Source: Pseudomonadota bacterium (GTDB lineage: Bacteria > Pseudomonadota > Gammaproteobacteria > JAADHS01). From it: a stretch of 33,425 bases of DNA. A model generated the notes under the pieces. The model did no database searches. It was not told where the DNA came from and saw only the letters and a program-made list of their open reading frames with translations. The position numbers and the translations under genes are program-made. Below, one piece after another: positions 25,138-33,368 of the stretch. Numbering within the stretch: the first letter of the stretch is position 1; each line of letters opens with the position of its first letter. The DNA lies in assembly GCA_021821045.1 (NCBI GenBank), contig JAKACW010000049.1:1-33425 (forward strand), written 5' to 3'.

Positions 25138-27567
25138 ATGGTTTCTTTCCCGCGACAATTCACCCGGCCAAATTCCCTCGTCCAGCGACCCATCCTGGCG
25201 CTGCTGGTTTGTGCCGCGGTGCTGTTTTTTCCGGGCTGCGCCCGTGAGACTCCGGAGCAGGTTTTGCTGCGCGAAGCGCAGGCGTCCTACGACGCCCGTC
25301 AATATGTCGAGGCGCGAAACAAGCTTTCCAAATACCTCAGCCAAGTTGCCGACGATCCCCAAGCGTTTATGTTGCTTGCCCAGGTGGCGGAAAAGCTCGG
25401 CGACAAGCCGAGTGCGTTGCAGGCCTATAGTCAGGTCGTGGCGCTTCGCCCTGAACATATCGATGCGCGCAAAAAGGCCGCTGCATTGTTTCTCGATGTG
25501 GGCGAGATTGACCAGGCCGAGAACGTGCTCAAGTACGTCAAGGAATTCCGCCCCAACGATCCGGAGCTCTTGACGCTCGAAGCGGCGATATTTGACCGCC
25601 GCGGCGATTCGGACCACGCCATCGAACGCGCAGAGAAACTGCTCAACAGCACACCGGACGCGCTGGAGCCGGTGGTCTTGCTCAACGAACTCTACGGTAA
25701 GGCGGGGCGATGGCCCGAAGCCGAAGCGTTATTGCGCAAGGCGCTCGAAAAGCGCCCCAACGATTCATCCCTGCGTTACAGTCTGGCGGTCAATCTCCTG
25801 AATCAGACGCGATACAGTGAGGCCGAACCATTGCTTCGGACTCTGCGTGAGGAGGAACCGGATGTTTTGTTGTACGCAGGTCGACTGGCCGAACTCTACA
25901 CGAGTCAGCGTCGATTGGACGAAGCGGAGGAGCTGCTGCGGCAAGCGGTGCAGCGCGATCCGAGCGATGAGCGGCGCTTGTTGGTGCTCAGCGGTTTCTT
26001 GGCCAAAACGCGCGGGGCGTTCGTCGCCGAGGAAGAGTTGGTAAACGGCATATTTGCCCGTCCGCAAACCGTGCAGTTGCGGGTCGCCCTCGGTGAACTG
26101 TATGAAACCATGTTGAACCTCGACGGCGCCGAGCGCTTGTATCGCGAGGCCGCCAGCGTGGCGCGGGAACCGGCGCAAAAGCGCGACGCGATGTTGCGCG
26201 CGGCCCGGGTTTTGCTCCGGTTTGGCGAGATCAACGGCGCGGAACCTTTGGTGGAAGAGGTGCTGAAAGCGGATCCCGCCAACGACGAGGCGCGGCTTCT
26301 GCGCGGCAAGGTCGCCATGGTTCGACAGCGATTCGAGCAGGCCATCGAAGATTTCCGATCCGTGCTGAGCCGCCGTCCGCAATCGCTGGAAGTGCTTGGA
26401 ATGTTGGTTAGGGCCTATGTGGCGAGCGGGCAGTCGGATCTGGCGGAGCAAGGATTACGCAGTGCCGTGAAGGTCGACCCAACCCATGTGGGTATGCGTC
26501 TGGAATTGGTCGAGCTTTTGGGTATGCAGCGCCGGTTCGTCGATGCCTTGGCGGAGGTGGACGATCTGCTGGAGAAGGTCCCGTTTCAGATCGACGCCAT
26601 GCTGCGCCGCACCGATCTTTACCTGGCGATGAACGAGTGGGAGAAGGCCTTGGACAGCGCGGGTCAGATTCGGGATCGTTATCCCGATGACGCGGCAGGG
26701 TATCTGCAACTGGGCAACATATATTTCATGCAGACTCAATATGACCGCGCGGCCGATGCCTACCGTCTTGCATTGGAGCGGTTTCCGCTTGAGTACAACG
26801 CCCTGAATTCGCTTAGTCAGTCCATTTTCGTCAAGGAAGGTTCGTCCGCGGCCAAGCGCTATCTCGAAGGCTTTCTCGAAGCGTACCCCAACCATCCCAC
26901 GGCGTATAACGTCCTTGGGGAAGTGTACGTGATGGAGAACGAACATTCGAAGGCCGAAGCGGCTTTCATCAAGGCCTACCAGTTGAATCCGACGTGGCTG
27001 GAGCCCTATAAAAACCTGGCGAAACTATACGAATCCCGCGGCGAATTCGAGGCGGTGATACAAACTTACCTCAATGGCTTGCTGATCATACCGGACAATG
27101 TGCAGTTGGCATATTTGTTGGCAAAAGCGTACGAGAGCATCGGTAAGGCGGATGACGCGATCACGACCTATGAAGGTATTTTGAGCAAGCGGCCCTATAT
27201 CGATGCCGTTGCCAACAGCCTTGCGTCGTTGCTGCTGCGACAGGAGGAGTCGAAACGCGACCTCAAGCGGGTGTGGGAGTTGGTCGAACGATTCCAGACT
27301 ATTAATAATGCGCTGTATCAAGACACGCTCGGATGGACATACTACCATCGCAAGGAATATGAAAAGGCGCAGGCTGCGTTGGGCCGGGCATTGGAAATCG
27401 CGCCCAATCTGATCGAGGCGAAGTATCACCTGGGCATGGTTTTCCATGCCATGGGGGATCGTGAAAATGCATTGAAGTGGCTGGATCAAGCCTTGGCGAC
27501 ACGCGTCGCCTTTCATGGCCATAGCGAGGCCAAGGCGCTGTACGAACAATTAAAGCAGGGTGGGTGA
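25138..27567 (+). CDS. TPR-repeat lipoprotein of the exopolysaccharide locus (PrsT-like)
   Basis: About 809 residues from the ATG at 25138. In-frame TTG codons at 25108 and 25123 are alternatives; the latter has GAGG nine bases upstream and could be the true start. An export signal (RPILALLVCAAVLFF) ends in FPGCARE, a plausible though non-ideal lipobox, so outer-membrane or periplasmic anchoring is inferred. The rest is almost entirely tetratricopeptide repeats (34-residue helix pairs, for example AAGYLQLGNIYFMQTQYDRA), roughly 20 of them. Long TPR lipoproteins of this kind accompany exopolysaccharide and PEP-CTERM systems, probably as assembly scaffolds. Only 3 bases separate its stop from the epimerase gene, so the two are co-translated. 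Confidence 0.85.
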   Translation: MVSFPRQFTRPNSLVQRPILALLVCAAVLFFPGCARETPEQVLLREAQASYDARQYVEARNKLSKYLSQVADDPQAFMLLAQVAEKLGDKPSALQAYSQVVALRPEHIDARKKAAALFLDVGEIDQAENVLKYVKEFRPNDPELLTLEAAIFDRRGDSDHAIERAEKLLNSTPDALEPVVLLNELYGKAGRWPEAEALLRKALEKRPNDSSLRYSLAVNLLNQTRYSEAEPLLRTLREEEPDVLLYAGRLAELYTSQRRLDEAEELLRQAVQRDPSDERRLLVLSGFLAKTRGAFVAEEELVNGIFARPQTVQLRVALGELYETMLNLDGAERLYREAASVAREPAQKRDAMLRAARVLLRFGEINGAEPLVEEVLKADPANDEARLLRGKVAMVRQRFEQAIEDFRSVLSRRPQSLEVLGMLVRAYVASGQSDLAEQGLRSAVKVDPTHVGMRLELVELLGMQRRFVDALAEVDDLLEKVPFQIDAMLRRTDLYLAMNEWEKALDSAGQIRDRYPDDAAGYLQLGNIYFMQTQYDRAADAYRLALERFPLEYNALNSLSQSIFVKEGSSAAKRYLEGFLEAYPNHPTAYNVLGEVYVMENEHSKAEAAFIKAYQLNPTWLEPYKNLAKLYESRGEFEAVIQTYLNGLLIIPDNVQLAYLLAKAYESIGKADDAITTYEGILSKRPYIDAVANSLASLLLRQEESKRDLKRVWELVERFQTINNALYQDTLGWTYYHRKEYEKAQAALGRALEIAPNLIEAKYHLGMVFHAMGDRENALKWLDQALATRVAFHGHSEAKALYEQLKQGG

Positions 27568-27570
27568 AAC

Positions 27571-28575
27571 ATGAGAGTGCTGGTGACGGGAACGGCGGGA
27601 TTTATTGGCAACTTCGTGGCGCTGCGCTTGCTTGCCCGCGGCGACGAGGTGTTCGGCATCGACAACCTTAACGATTACTACGATGTGCGTCTGAAAGAAG
27701 CGCGTCTGGCGCGGTTGGATTCGAAGGGCTACACCCATTCCCGCGCCTCGCTGGAGGATCGCCCGGCGATGGAAGAGGTGTTTTCCCGCTTCAAACCGCA
27801 GCGTGTCATACACCTAGCGGCGCAGGCGGGCGTTCGCTATTCAATCACCAATCCCTACGCTTACGTCGAGTCAAACGTATCCGGATTTCTCAACGTCCTG
27901 GAGGGTTGCCGACACCACGGTGTGCAGCACTTGGTCTACGCGTCCACCAGTTCGGTCTACGGCGCCAACACTCAGATGCCGTTTTCGGTTCACGATAACG
28001 TCGATCATCCGGTCAGCTTTTACGCGGCGACCAAGAAAGCCAACGAGCTGATGGCGCATACTTACAGTCATTTGTACGCCATGCCTGTCACCGGATTGCG
28101 TTTCTTTACGGTGTACGGCCCATGGGGCCGGCCGGACATGGCGCTGTTCAAGTTCACGCGCAATATATTGGCCGGCGATCCCATCGAGGTTTTTAACTAC
28201 GGCAAGTGTCAGCGCGATTTCACCTACGTGGACGACATCGTCGAAGGCGTTATCCGAGTGCTCGACAGAGTGGCCACGCCCAACGAGCAGTGGGACGGCG
28301 ACGCGCCGGATCCTGGGACGAGCAAAGCGCCCTATCGCTTGTACAATATCGGCAACAATCAACCGGTGGAGTTGGGCTACTTCATCGAGGTATTAGAGAA
28401 GTGTCTCGGACGAAAGGCGATCAAGAACCTGTTGCCGCTGCAACCTGGCGACGTCCCGGTGACCTATGCCGACGTCGACGATTTGACGCGCGACACCGGC
28501 TTCAAACCGGCGACGCGCATAGACGATGGAATTCAGCGGTTCGTAGACTGGTACCGGCAGTTTTATCGAGTGTAA
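27571..28575 (+). CDS. UDP-glucuronate 4-epimerase-like NAD-dependent epimerase
   Basis: 334 residues of the extended short-chain dehydrogenase/reductase family. The NAD-binding TGTAGFIG (6-13) and catalytic Tyr151/Lys155 (YAATK) with Ser in ASTSSVYG are present. [17 protein letters not shown] and [22 protein letters not shown] are typical of UDP-glucuronate 4-epimerases (CapI/WbpP-like group), which make UDP-galacturonate for surface polysaccharides. The exact sugar is inferred. The start is 3 bases after the TPR gene stop. It converges on the second sugar transferase, with only 9 bases between stop codons. Confidence 0.9.
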   Translation: MRVLVTGTAGFIGNFVALRLLARGDEVFGIDNLNDYYDVRLKEARLARLDSKGYTHSRASLEDRPAMEEVFSRFKPQRVIHLAAQAGVRYSITNPYAYVESNVSGFLNVLEGCRHHGVQHLVYASTSSVYGANTQMPFSVHDNVDHPVSFYAATKKANELMAHTYSHLYAMPVTGLRFFTVYGPWGRPDMALFKFTRNILAGDPIEVFNYGKCQRDFTYVDDIVEGVIRVLDRVATPNEQWDGDAPDPGTSKAPYRLYNIGNNQPVELGYFIEVLEKCLGRKAIKNLLPLQPGDVPVTYADVDDLTRDTGFKPATRIDDGIQRFVDWYRQFYRV

Positions 28576-28584
28576 TTCGACGTG

Positions 28585-30039
28585 CTAGTACGCGTTCTTG
28601 CCGGTGAACCCCTTGAGCACCGTCATGAACACGATTTTCAGATCCAACCAGATGGACCAATTGCGGATGTAGTCGAGATCGTACTCGATGCGCGCTTTCA
28701 TTTTATCCACGGTTTCGGTTTCTCCGCGCAGACCGTTCACCTGGGCCCAGCCCGTGATGCCCGGTTTGACCTTGTGGCGCAGCATGTAGCCGTTGATCAA
28801 TTTGCGGTACATCTCGTTATGCGCAACCGCATGGGGACGGGGACCGACGATGGACATGCGGCCCTGCAGCACGTTGATGAACTGGGGCAGCTCGTCCAAG
28901 GACGTGCGGCGCAGAAATCGGCCTAAAGGCGTGATGCGCTCATCTTCCTTGGTCGCCTGGCAGACATTGTCGCCATCCTCGCATACCGTCATGGAGCGAA
29001 ATTTGTATACCATGATTTCCTGGCCCTGCAATCCATAACGACGTTGCTTGAAAATGGCGGGACCCTTGGACGTCAGGCGCACGGCCAGACTGATTAACAA
29101 CATCGGCATTGCGATCAAGGCCAAAATCGCCAACGACAACACGATATCCTCGACGCGTTTGATCCAGCCGTCGACGCCGTAGAAGGGTGTTTCGTGGATG
29201 CTGACGATGGGCAGGTTGCCCACTTGTCCCAAGCTGGTGTTCATGAGGGAGAACATGAAGAAGTCCGGGACGAGATAAACGGAAACTGTCGTGTCCGCCA
29301 ACTTGTCGACCAGATCCTTGATGCGGGTTTCGGCGCGCATGGGCAGGGTAATGTAAATCACGTCGATCTTGCCCTCGCGAGCTTTTTGCACCAGGGTATC
29401 GAGATTGCCCAAGACCATGTGGGGCTGGGTGGCCAGCGGACGGGCGCCGGCCGGCTGGCGGTCATCGTAGAAGCCGAGCAGTTTCAGACCCATGGTGGGA
29501 TTGCCGGTGATGGTGCCGGCCAGGGTGACGCCCAAGTCGCGAGCGCCCGCGATGGCGACGCGGCGAATATTGAGTCCTTCCTTGCGCAGCGCCCCGACGG
29601 CGCGGTGCAGCAAGCTTCGCCACAAGGTCAACACGGAAGGCGCGAATAGGAACCACATGAGGGTCACGAAGCGCTCTTTGGGCAGCACGGCGGCGACATA
29701 GTCGAGCAATAGCAAACCGAGAATGACACCCGCCCAGGTCAGCCACAACTGGACCAGTTCACGGCCCAAGGAGGCGCCGCGCCAGGAACGGTACAGATCA
29801 TTGGATTGAGCGAGAAAGGCGAACAGGGCGATGGCGCATGCCACCATTAAGGTGAATTCTTCGCGCCACTCAACGGCGTACACCGCAATGATCAACGCCA
29901 GGCTGACGCCGATCAAGGTCGCGTCGGTGATGCGCGAGAACGCACCCATCAAAGAACGTTGACTTAGGGCGAAGTGTTGCACGGCGCGCAGGCTTTTTCG
30001 GTAGTGTTGTTCTTGGCTTTGAAGGGACAGTTCCGGCAT
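28585..30039 (-). CDS. Polyprenyl-phosphate sugar-phosphate transferase (WcaJ-like), copy 2
   Basis: 484 residues with the same architecture as the 23492 gene: about four N-terminal membrane helices, a nucleotide-binding-like middle domain (VAIAGARDLGVTLAG), a fifth membrane segment and the catalytic domain with VYKFRSMTV, LDELPQFINVL, VGPRPHAV and PGITGWAQVNGL. The last 150 residues are nearly the same as in copy 1, while the N-terminal half is diverged. AAGGA six bases before the ATG supports the start. It is convergent with the epimerase, so it belongs to a separate transcript. It may act on a different sugar or under different conditions. Confidence 0.92.
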   Translation of the reverse strand: MPELSLQSQEQHYRKSLRAVQHFALSQRSLMGAFSRITDATLIGVSLALIIAVYAVEWREEFTLMVACAIALFAFLAQSNDLYRSWRGASLGRELVQLWLTWAGVILGLLLLDYVAAVLPKERFVTLMWFLFAPSVLTLWRSLLHRAVGALRKEGLNIRRVAIAGARDLGVTLAGTITGNPTMGLKLLGFYDDRQPAGARPLATQPHMVLGNLDTLVQKAREGKIDVIYITLPMRAETRIKDLVDKLADTTVSVYLVPDFFMFSLMNTSLGQVGNLPIVSIHETPFYGVDGWIKRVEDIVLSLAILALIAMPMLLISLAVRLTSKGPAIFKQRRYGLQGQEIMVYKFRSMTVCEDGDNVCQATKEDERITPLGRFLRRTSLDELPQFINVLQGRMSIVGPRPHAVAHNEMYRKLINGYMLRHKVKPGITGWAQVNGLRGETETVDKMKARIEYDLDYIRNWSIWLDLKIVFMTVLKGFTGKNAY

Positions 30040-30210
30040 GTTCGTTCCTTTCAGTGCCCCAGCCGAAGGAGGGGCCGCGGTACCCAGGAGTTAGCACGAT
30101 TCGTACCAGTCGACGTCAATTGGCGACATGCCGGCATAAACGATTGATCCGAGGCGGGACTGACATCGAAACGCGGTTTGGAATCGCTCTAAGGAAGGGT
30201 GGTTTGTAAA

Positions 30211-31512
30211 CTAATCCGACACCGTTCCGCGAACACTGTCGGCGACAGGATCGGGCGCGACCGGCGGGCGTGCAAGATGAGTGATTTCGTCGCTGGGCAT
30301 GAGCGGTTTTGGTGCGCCGATGCCCAGTTCGGTGAAGCGTCGCGCGCCCGGCAGGACGCTGCGCTCCAGGGAGCCGAGGGTTTGGTTGTAGCTCTCCACC
30401 GCACCGTTGAGCTGCCTGCCCATTTTGGCGAAATGCCCGGTCATGGTGGCGAGGCGTTTGTACAGCTCGGCGCCGACGGCCCTAATCTGTTCGGCGTTCG
30501 CGGTAATTTGTTCTTGTTGCCAGCCATAGGCCACCGCGCGCAGCAATGCGATCAAACTGGTGGGCGTGGCGAGAATGACTTTTTGCTGCAGCGCGTCTTC
30601 CAGCAAGGTTCGATCAACGTCCAGAGCGGAACTCAAGAACTGGTCGCCGGGAATAAACAGCACCACGAACTCCGGGCTGTCTTCGAACTGAGTCCAGTAG
30701 CTCTTGGCGGACAATTCTTTTACCCGCGCGCGGACATTCTGAGCATGCTTTTTCAAGCCCTGTTTAGTGGTTTCGTCATCGCTGGATTCCATCACTGAAA
30801 GGTAAGCATCCAACGGTGTTTTGGCGTCGACCACAATGGCGCGCCGCCCCGGCAAACGAATGATCATGTCCGGGCGGATGGCGCCGTCGTCGGTTTGGCG
30901 ATGGGTCTGGCTGTCGAAATCGCAGTGCTCGATCATGCCCGACAGTTCCGCCAGGCGACGCAGGGTCAGTTCGCCCCACTGTCCGCGCACTTCGGGACGG
31001 CGCAGCGCGTTGACCAGGTTCTTGGTTTCGCCATGGAGCATTTGCTGGGTCTGCGCCATGGTTTCGAGATGGCGGTTGATGGCGCCGTAAGCTTCCTTGC
31101 GCTCTTTCTCGATGACATTGATCTGCTGCTCGGTTTTCGTCAGCGCCTCCTTGATGGGGCTAAGCAGGTTCTCGATGGCTTTTTCTTTTTGGGTCAAGTC
31201 GCCTTGGGCTTGGACGTGGAACTGCTTGAGGTTCTCCTGGGCCAGTTTCAAGAACTCATCGCTGTTGTGGCGCAAGGCTTCGCGGGACAGCGCGGTGAAG
31301 GAATTGGCCAGCTCTTCCCGCGCTGTTTGTAGAATTTCGGCTTTTTCCCGGGCGGCGGTTTCGGCGGCGGCCAGCTTGGTGCTAAGGGTGGTGTTTTCGA
31401 CGTTCAACTCGGCGATGCGCCGTTGCGCTCGCAGATGGGTGAGCAATGCGCCGATCAGGCCGGCGACGATCGCGCACAGAGCGATAATGGCAATCCATGC
31501 GGAAGGGTTCAC
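30211..31512 (-). CDS. rmuC: DNA recombination protein RmuC homologue
   Basis: 433 residues from a GTG (31510-31512) that overlaps the upstream stop as GTGA; longer readings of the frame run into the phosphatase gene and are spurious. An N-terminal membrane anchor (SAWIAIIALCAIVAGLIGALL) is followed by a long coiled coil (about 30-175) and the RmuC nuclease-like domain, with VRGQWGELTLRRLAELSGM, PDMIIRLPGRRAIVVDAKTPLDAY and EFVVLFIPGDQFLSSAL. VDAK in the PD-(D/E)xK-like core is visible. In E. coli RmuC limits recombination-dependent inversions; its biochemistry is poorly defined. It is the last gene of the ubiG operon. Confidence 0.94.
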   Translation of the reverse strand: MNPSAWIAIIALCAIVAGLIGALLTHLRAQRRIAELNVENTTLSTKLAAAETAAREKAEILQTAREELANSFTALSREALRHNSDEFLKLAQENLKQFHVQAQGDLTQKEKAIENLLSPIKEALTKTEQQINVIEKERKEAYGAINRHLETMAQTQQMLHGETKNLVNALRRPEVRGQWGELTLRRLAELSGMIEHCDFDSQTHRQTDDGAIRPDMIIRLPGRRAIVVDAKTPLDAYLSVMESSDDETTKQGLKKHAQNVRARVKELSAKSYWTQFEDSPEFVVLFIPGDQFLSSALDVDRTLLEDALQQKVILATPTSLIALLRAVAYGWQQEQITANAEQIRAVGAELYKRLATMTGHFAKMGRQLNGAVESYNQTLGSLERSVLPGARRFTELGIGAPKPLMPSDEITHLARPPVAPDPVADSVRGTVSD

Positions 31513-32192
31513 GATGCGTCGCGGCCTTCTGAGTTCATCCAGCTCAACAGCTCGTCGGGCCGCGTGATATGGCCGTGGGCACCCCATTCGTGGGGGCGAT
31601 CCTCGGTGCCGAGATAACCGAAATGGGCCACCAGCGCGCGCATGCCTGCAGCCCGCGCCGCTGCCACGTCCCGTTCCGCGTCGCCGACATAGACGCTGCG
31701 CGCCGGGTCGGCGCCGATTTGTTTGCAGGCGACCAACAGCGGCTCCGGATGGGGCTTCTTCACCGCCAGACTGTCGCCGCTGATCACGCACGCGGCGCGC
31801 CGGCGCAGTTCCAGCGCATCCAGCAGGGGTTCGGTGAGCCAGGCGGGTTTGTTAGTGACCACGCCCCAGGCGATGCCGCGGCTTTCCAAATCTTCAAGCA
31901 CTGCCGCCATGCCTTCGAACAAACGGGTTTCCCGCGCCAGATTGGCCTTGTACAAAGCAAGGAAGCGCTGGCGCAACGGTTCAAAATGGGGGTTAGACGG
32001 GTCCAGCGCAAAACCCAATTTCACCAGTGCCGTGGCGCCGTGGGAGACATGGGGCCGGATGGTCTCGAAACTTAGCGGCGCGCGATCTTGCTCTTGCAAC
32101 AGCACATTGAGCGCATAGGCTAGATCGGGCGCGGTATCGAGTAGCGTGCCGTCGAGGTCGAAGAGGACGGCATGGAAAGATGTGGCGGGCAT
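31509..32192 (-). CDS. gph/mupP: HAD phosphatase, MupP/Gph type
   Basis: 227 residues of the haloacid dehalogenase superfamily: motif I DLDGTLLDT (nucleophile and acid Asp), motif II VTNK, a conserved Lys in KKPHPEP and motif IV GDAERD. Usual database labels would be phosphoglycolate phosphatase. Two things favour MupP, the N-acetylmuramate-6-phosphate phosphatase of the Pseudomonas peptidoglycan-recycling route: the length (MupP about 226, E. coli Gph 252) and direct coupling to ubiG, where mupP sits in Pseudomonas. It starts 3 bases after the ubiG stop and overlaps rmuC by GTGA. The substrate is not proven. Confidence 0.88.
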   Translation of the reverse strand: MPATSFHAVLFDLDGTLLDTAPDLAYALNVLLQEQDRAPLSFETIRPHVSHGATALVKLGFALDPSNPHFEPLRQRFLALYKANLARETRLFEGMAAVLEDLESRGIAWGVVTNKPAWLTEPLLDALELRRRAACVISGDSLAVKKPHPEPLLVACKQIGADPARSVYVGDAERDVAAARAAGMRALVAHFGYLGTEDRPHEWGAHGHITRPDELLSWMNSEGRDAS

Positions 32193-32195
32193 AGT

Positions 32196-32915
32196 CTACT
32201 TCTGAAAATGGGCGAGATAGTTGACGTCGACATCGTCGCTCAGACTGAACTCACCGAACACGGGATTGTAGGTCACGCCGCGAATCGAGCGCAGTTGCAG
32301 TGCTTCGGCGCGCGCCCACTGGGAAAGTTCCGACGGACGAATGAATTCCTTATAGCTGTGAGTGCCTTTGGGCAGCATGCGCAGCACGTATTCGGCACCG
32401 ACGATGGCCAAGGCAAACGCTTTCGGCGTGCGGTTAATGGTGGACAGAAAAAAATGGCCGCCCGGCCGCAACAGCGCCGCGCAACTGGCGATCACCGACA
32501 GTGGATCGGGCACATGCTCGAGCATTTCCATGCAGGTGATGACATCAAAGGATTCCGTTGTCGATTCACGAAACTGCTCGATGGTGGTGCAGCGATAATC
32601 GACTTTCAGTCCGGACTCGAGCAAATGGAGCTTGGCGACATTGACGGTGGACGGTGTGGCGTCGATGGCGGTGACGGTGGCGCCTTCGCGGGCAACAGCC
32701 TCGCTCAGAATGCCGCCGCCGCAACCCACGTCCAGCACGCGTTTGTCGGCCAGACTGCCGGCGTTGTCGACGATGAACTGCAGTCGCACCGGGTTGAGTC
32801 GATGCAGCGGTTTGCACTCGCCTTCCGGATCCCACCAGCGGGGAGCCATCTGGGCGAATTTATCCAGTTCGTGGCTATGAACGTTTTGAGCGGTCGACAT
32901 GGCGCCATTATCCAT
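32196..32915 (-). CDS. ubiG: Ubiquinone biosynthesis O-methyltransferase UbiG
   Basis: 239 residues, close to E. coli UbiG (240). It performs both O-methylations in ubiquinone synthesis using SAM. The class I methyltransferase motif VLDVGCGGGILSEAVA, the acidic loop after VTAIDATP and FDVITCMEMLEHVPDP (post-I/II motifs) are intact. FAQMAPRWWDPEGECKPLHRLNPVRLQFI is diagnostic for UbiG. The start at 32915 fits the family length; an ATG at 32900 five codons on is also possible, since neither has a good Shine-Dalgarno. It is the first gene of the operon with the HAD phosphatase and rmuC. Confidence 0.96.
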   Translation of the reverse strand: MDNGAMSTAQNVHSHELDKFAQMAPRWWDPEGECKPLHRLNPVRLQFIVDNAGSLADKRVLDVGCGGGILSEAVAREGATVTAIDATPSTVNVAKLHLLESGLKVDYRCTTIEQFRESTTESFDVITCMEMLEHVPDPLSVIASCAALLRPGGHFFLSTINRTPKAFALAIVGAEYVLRMLPKGTHSYKEFIRPSELSQWARAEALQLRSIRGVTYNPVFGEFSLSDDVDVNYLAHFQK

Positions 32916-32949
32916 TAATCGGTGATCTCGAGCAAAAACTGGGAGACCG

Positions 32950-32973
32950 AATCGCGGAACAATCCGCTCCCAC
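32950..32973 (-). repeat. REP palindrome, type b
   Basis: AATCGCGGAAC...CCGCTCCCAC, differing from the 22159-22182 copy only in the palindrome centre. First member of an alternating b-a-b array upstream of ubiG. Confidence 0.85.
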
Positions 32974-32990
32974 CAGGTCGGTCTTGTGTT

Positions 32991-33014
32991 GTGGGAGCGG
33001 TTTCCTACCGCGAT
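32991..33014 (+). repeat. REP palindrome, type a
   Basis: An exact copy of the elements at 8911-8934 and 22119-22142, 17 bases after the preceding type-b copy and 29 bases before the truncated one. Confidence 0.88.
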
Positions 33015-33043
33015 GATTTGCCTCAACCAATGCCGCCGCCTCA

Positions 33044-33062
33044 AATCGCGGATAAGTCCGCT
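33044..33062 (-). repeat. REP palindrome, type b, truncated at the IS junction
   Basis: AATCGCGG...TCCGCT follows the type-b pattern for 19 bases, with a changed centre, then breaks off: the expected CCCAC is replaced by TATATGGACCC. The break marks the probable edge of the mobile element. Confidence 0.65.
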
Positions 33063-33368
33063 TATATGGACCCGTCCTGTTTTGCAAGATAGCCCTCTTG
33101 TGATTGACGACGGGGTTGCGACTGCGCGCTTATATCCGGCCTGTTGACGGCGGGTTTTGTCGTCCGCCTGGCCACAATGAATTCCGCGCACTCTCTGGCC
33201 TCTACACTCCTACACGGCTTGCCGGCTTGCGCCTTATGAGCCTAACGGATTACCAGGTTGCCAGAAGAGCCGGTCTGAACCGGTATCGTCATCACGTAAG
33301 TTCTATCTTCGCAATCGCGGGCAGGTCATTCCTCCACTAAAACGTTACATTACCTCTCGTCAGGGCGC
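33063..33368 (-). ncRNA. Candidate IS1111-type guide RNA (bridge RNA/seekRNA) region
   Basis: In IS1111-type elements the guide RNA lies downstream of the transposase gene. Here 306 bases without a credible gene follow the transposase stop, with several hairpins. Two words match parts of the type-b REP: CAATCGCGG (33312-33320) and ATTCCGCG (33181-33188). The RNA ends cannot be set by eye, and the matches are short enough to arise by chance. Confidence 0.3.

Noticed and set aside
31513-31791. N-terminal extension of the rmuC frame
   Set aside because: It lies within the phosphatase gene in another frame. The GTG at 31512 begins just before the membrane anchor and gives the GTGA overlap typical of coupled genes.
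33104-33340. Open frame of 78 codons on the plus strand in the IS end
   Set aside because: It runs opposite the expected direction, lies in the structured non-coding end and has no recognisable domain or ribosome binding site.
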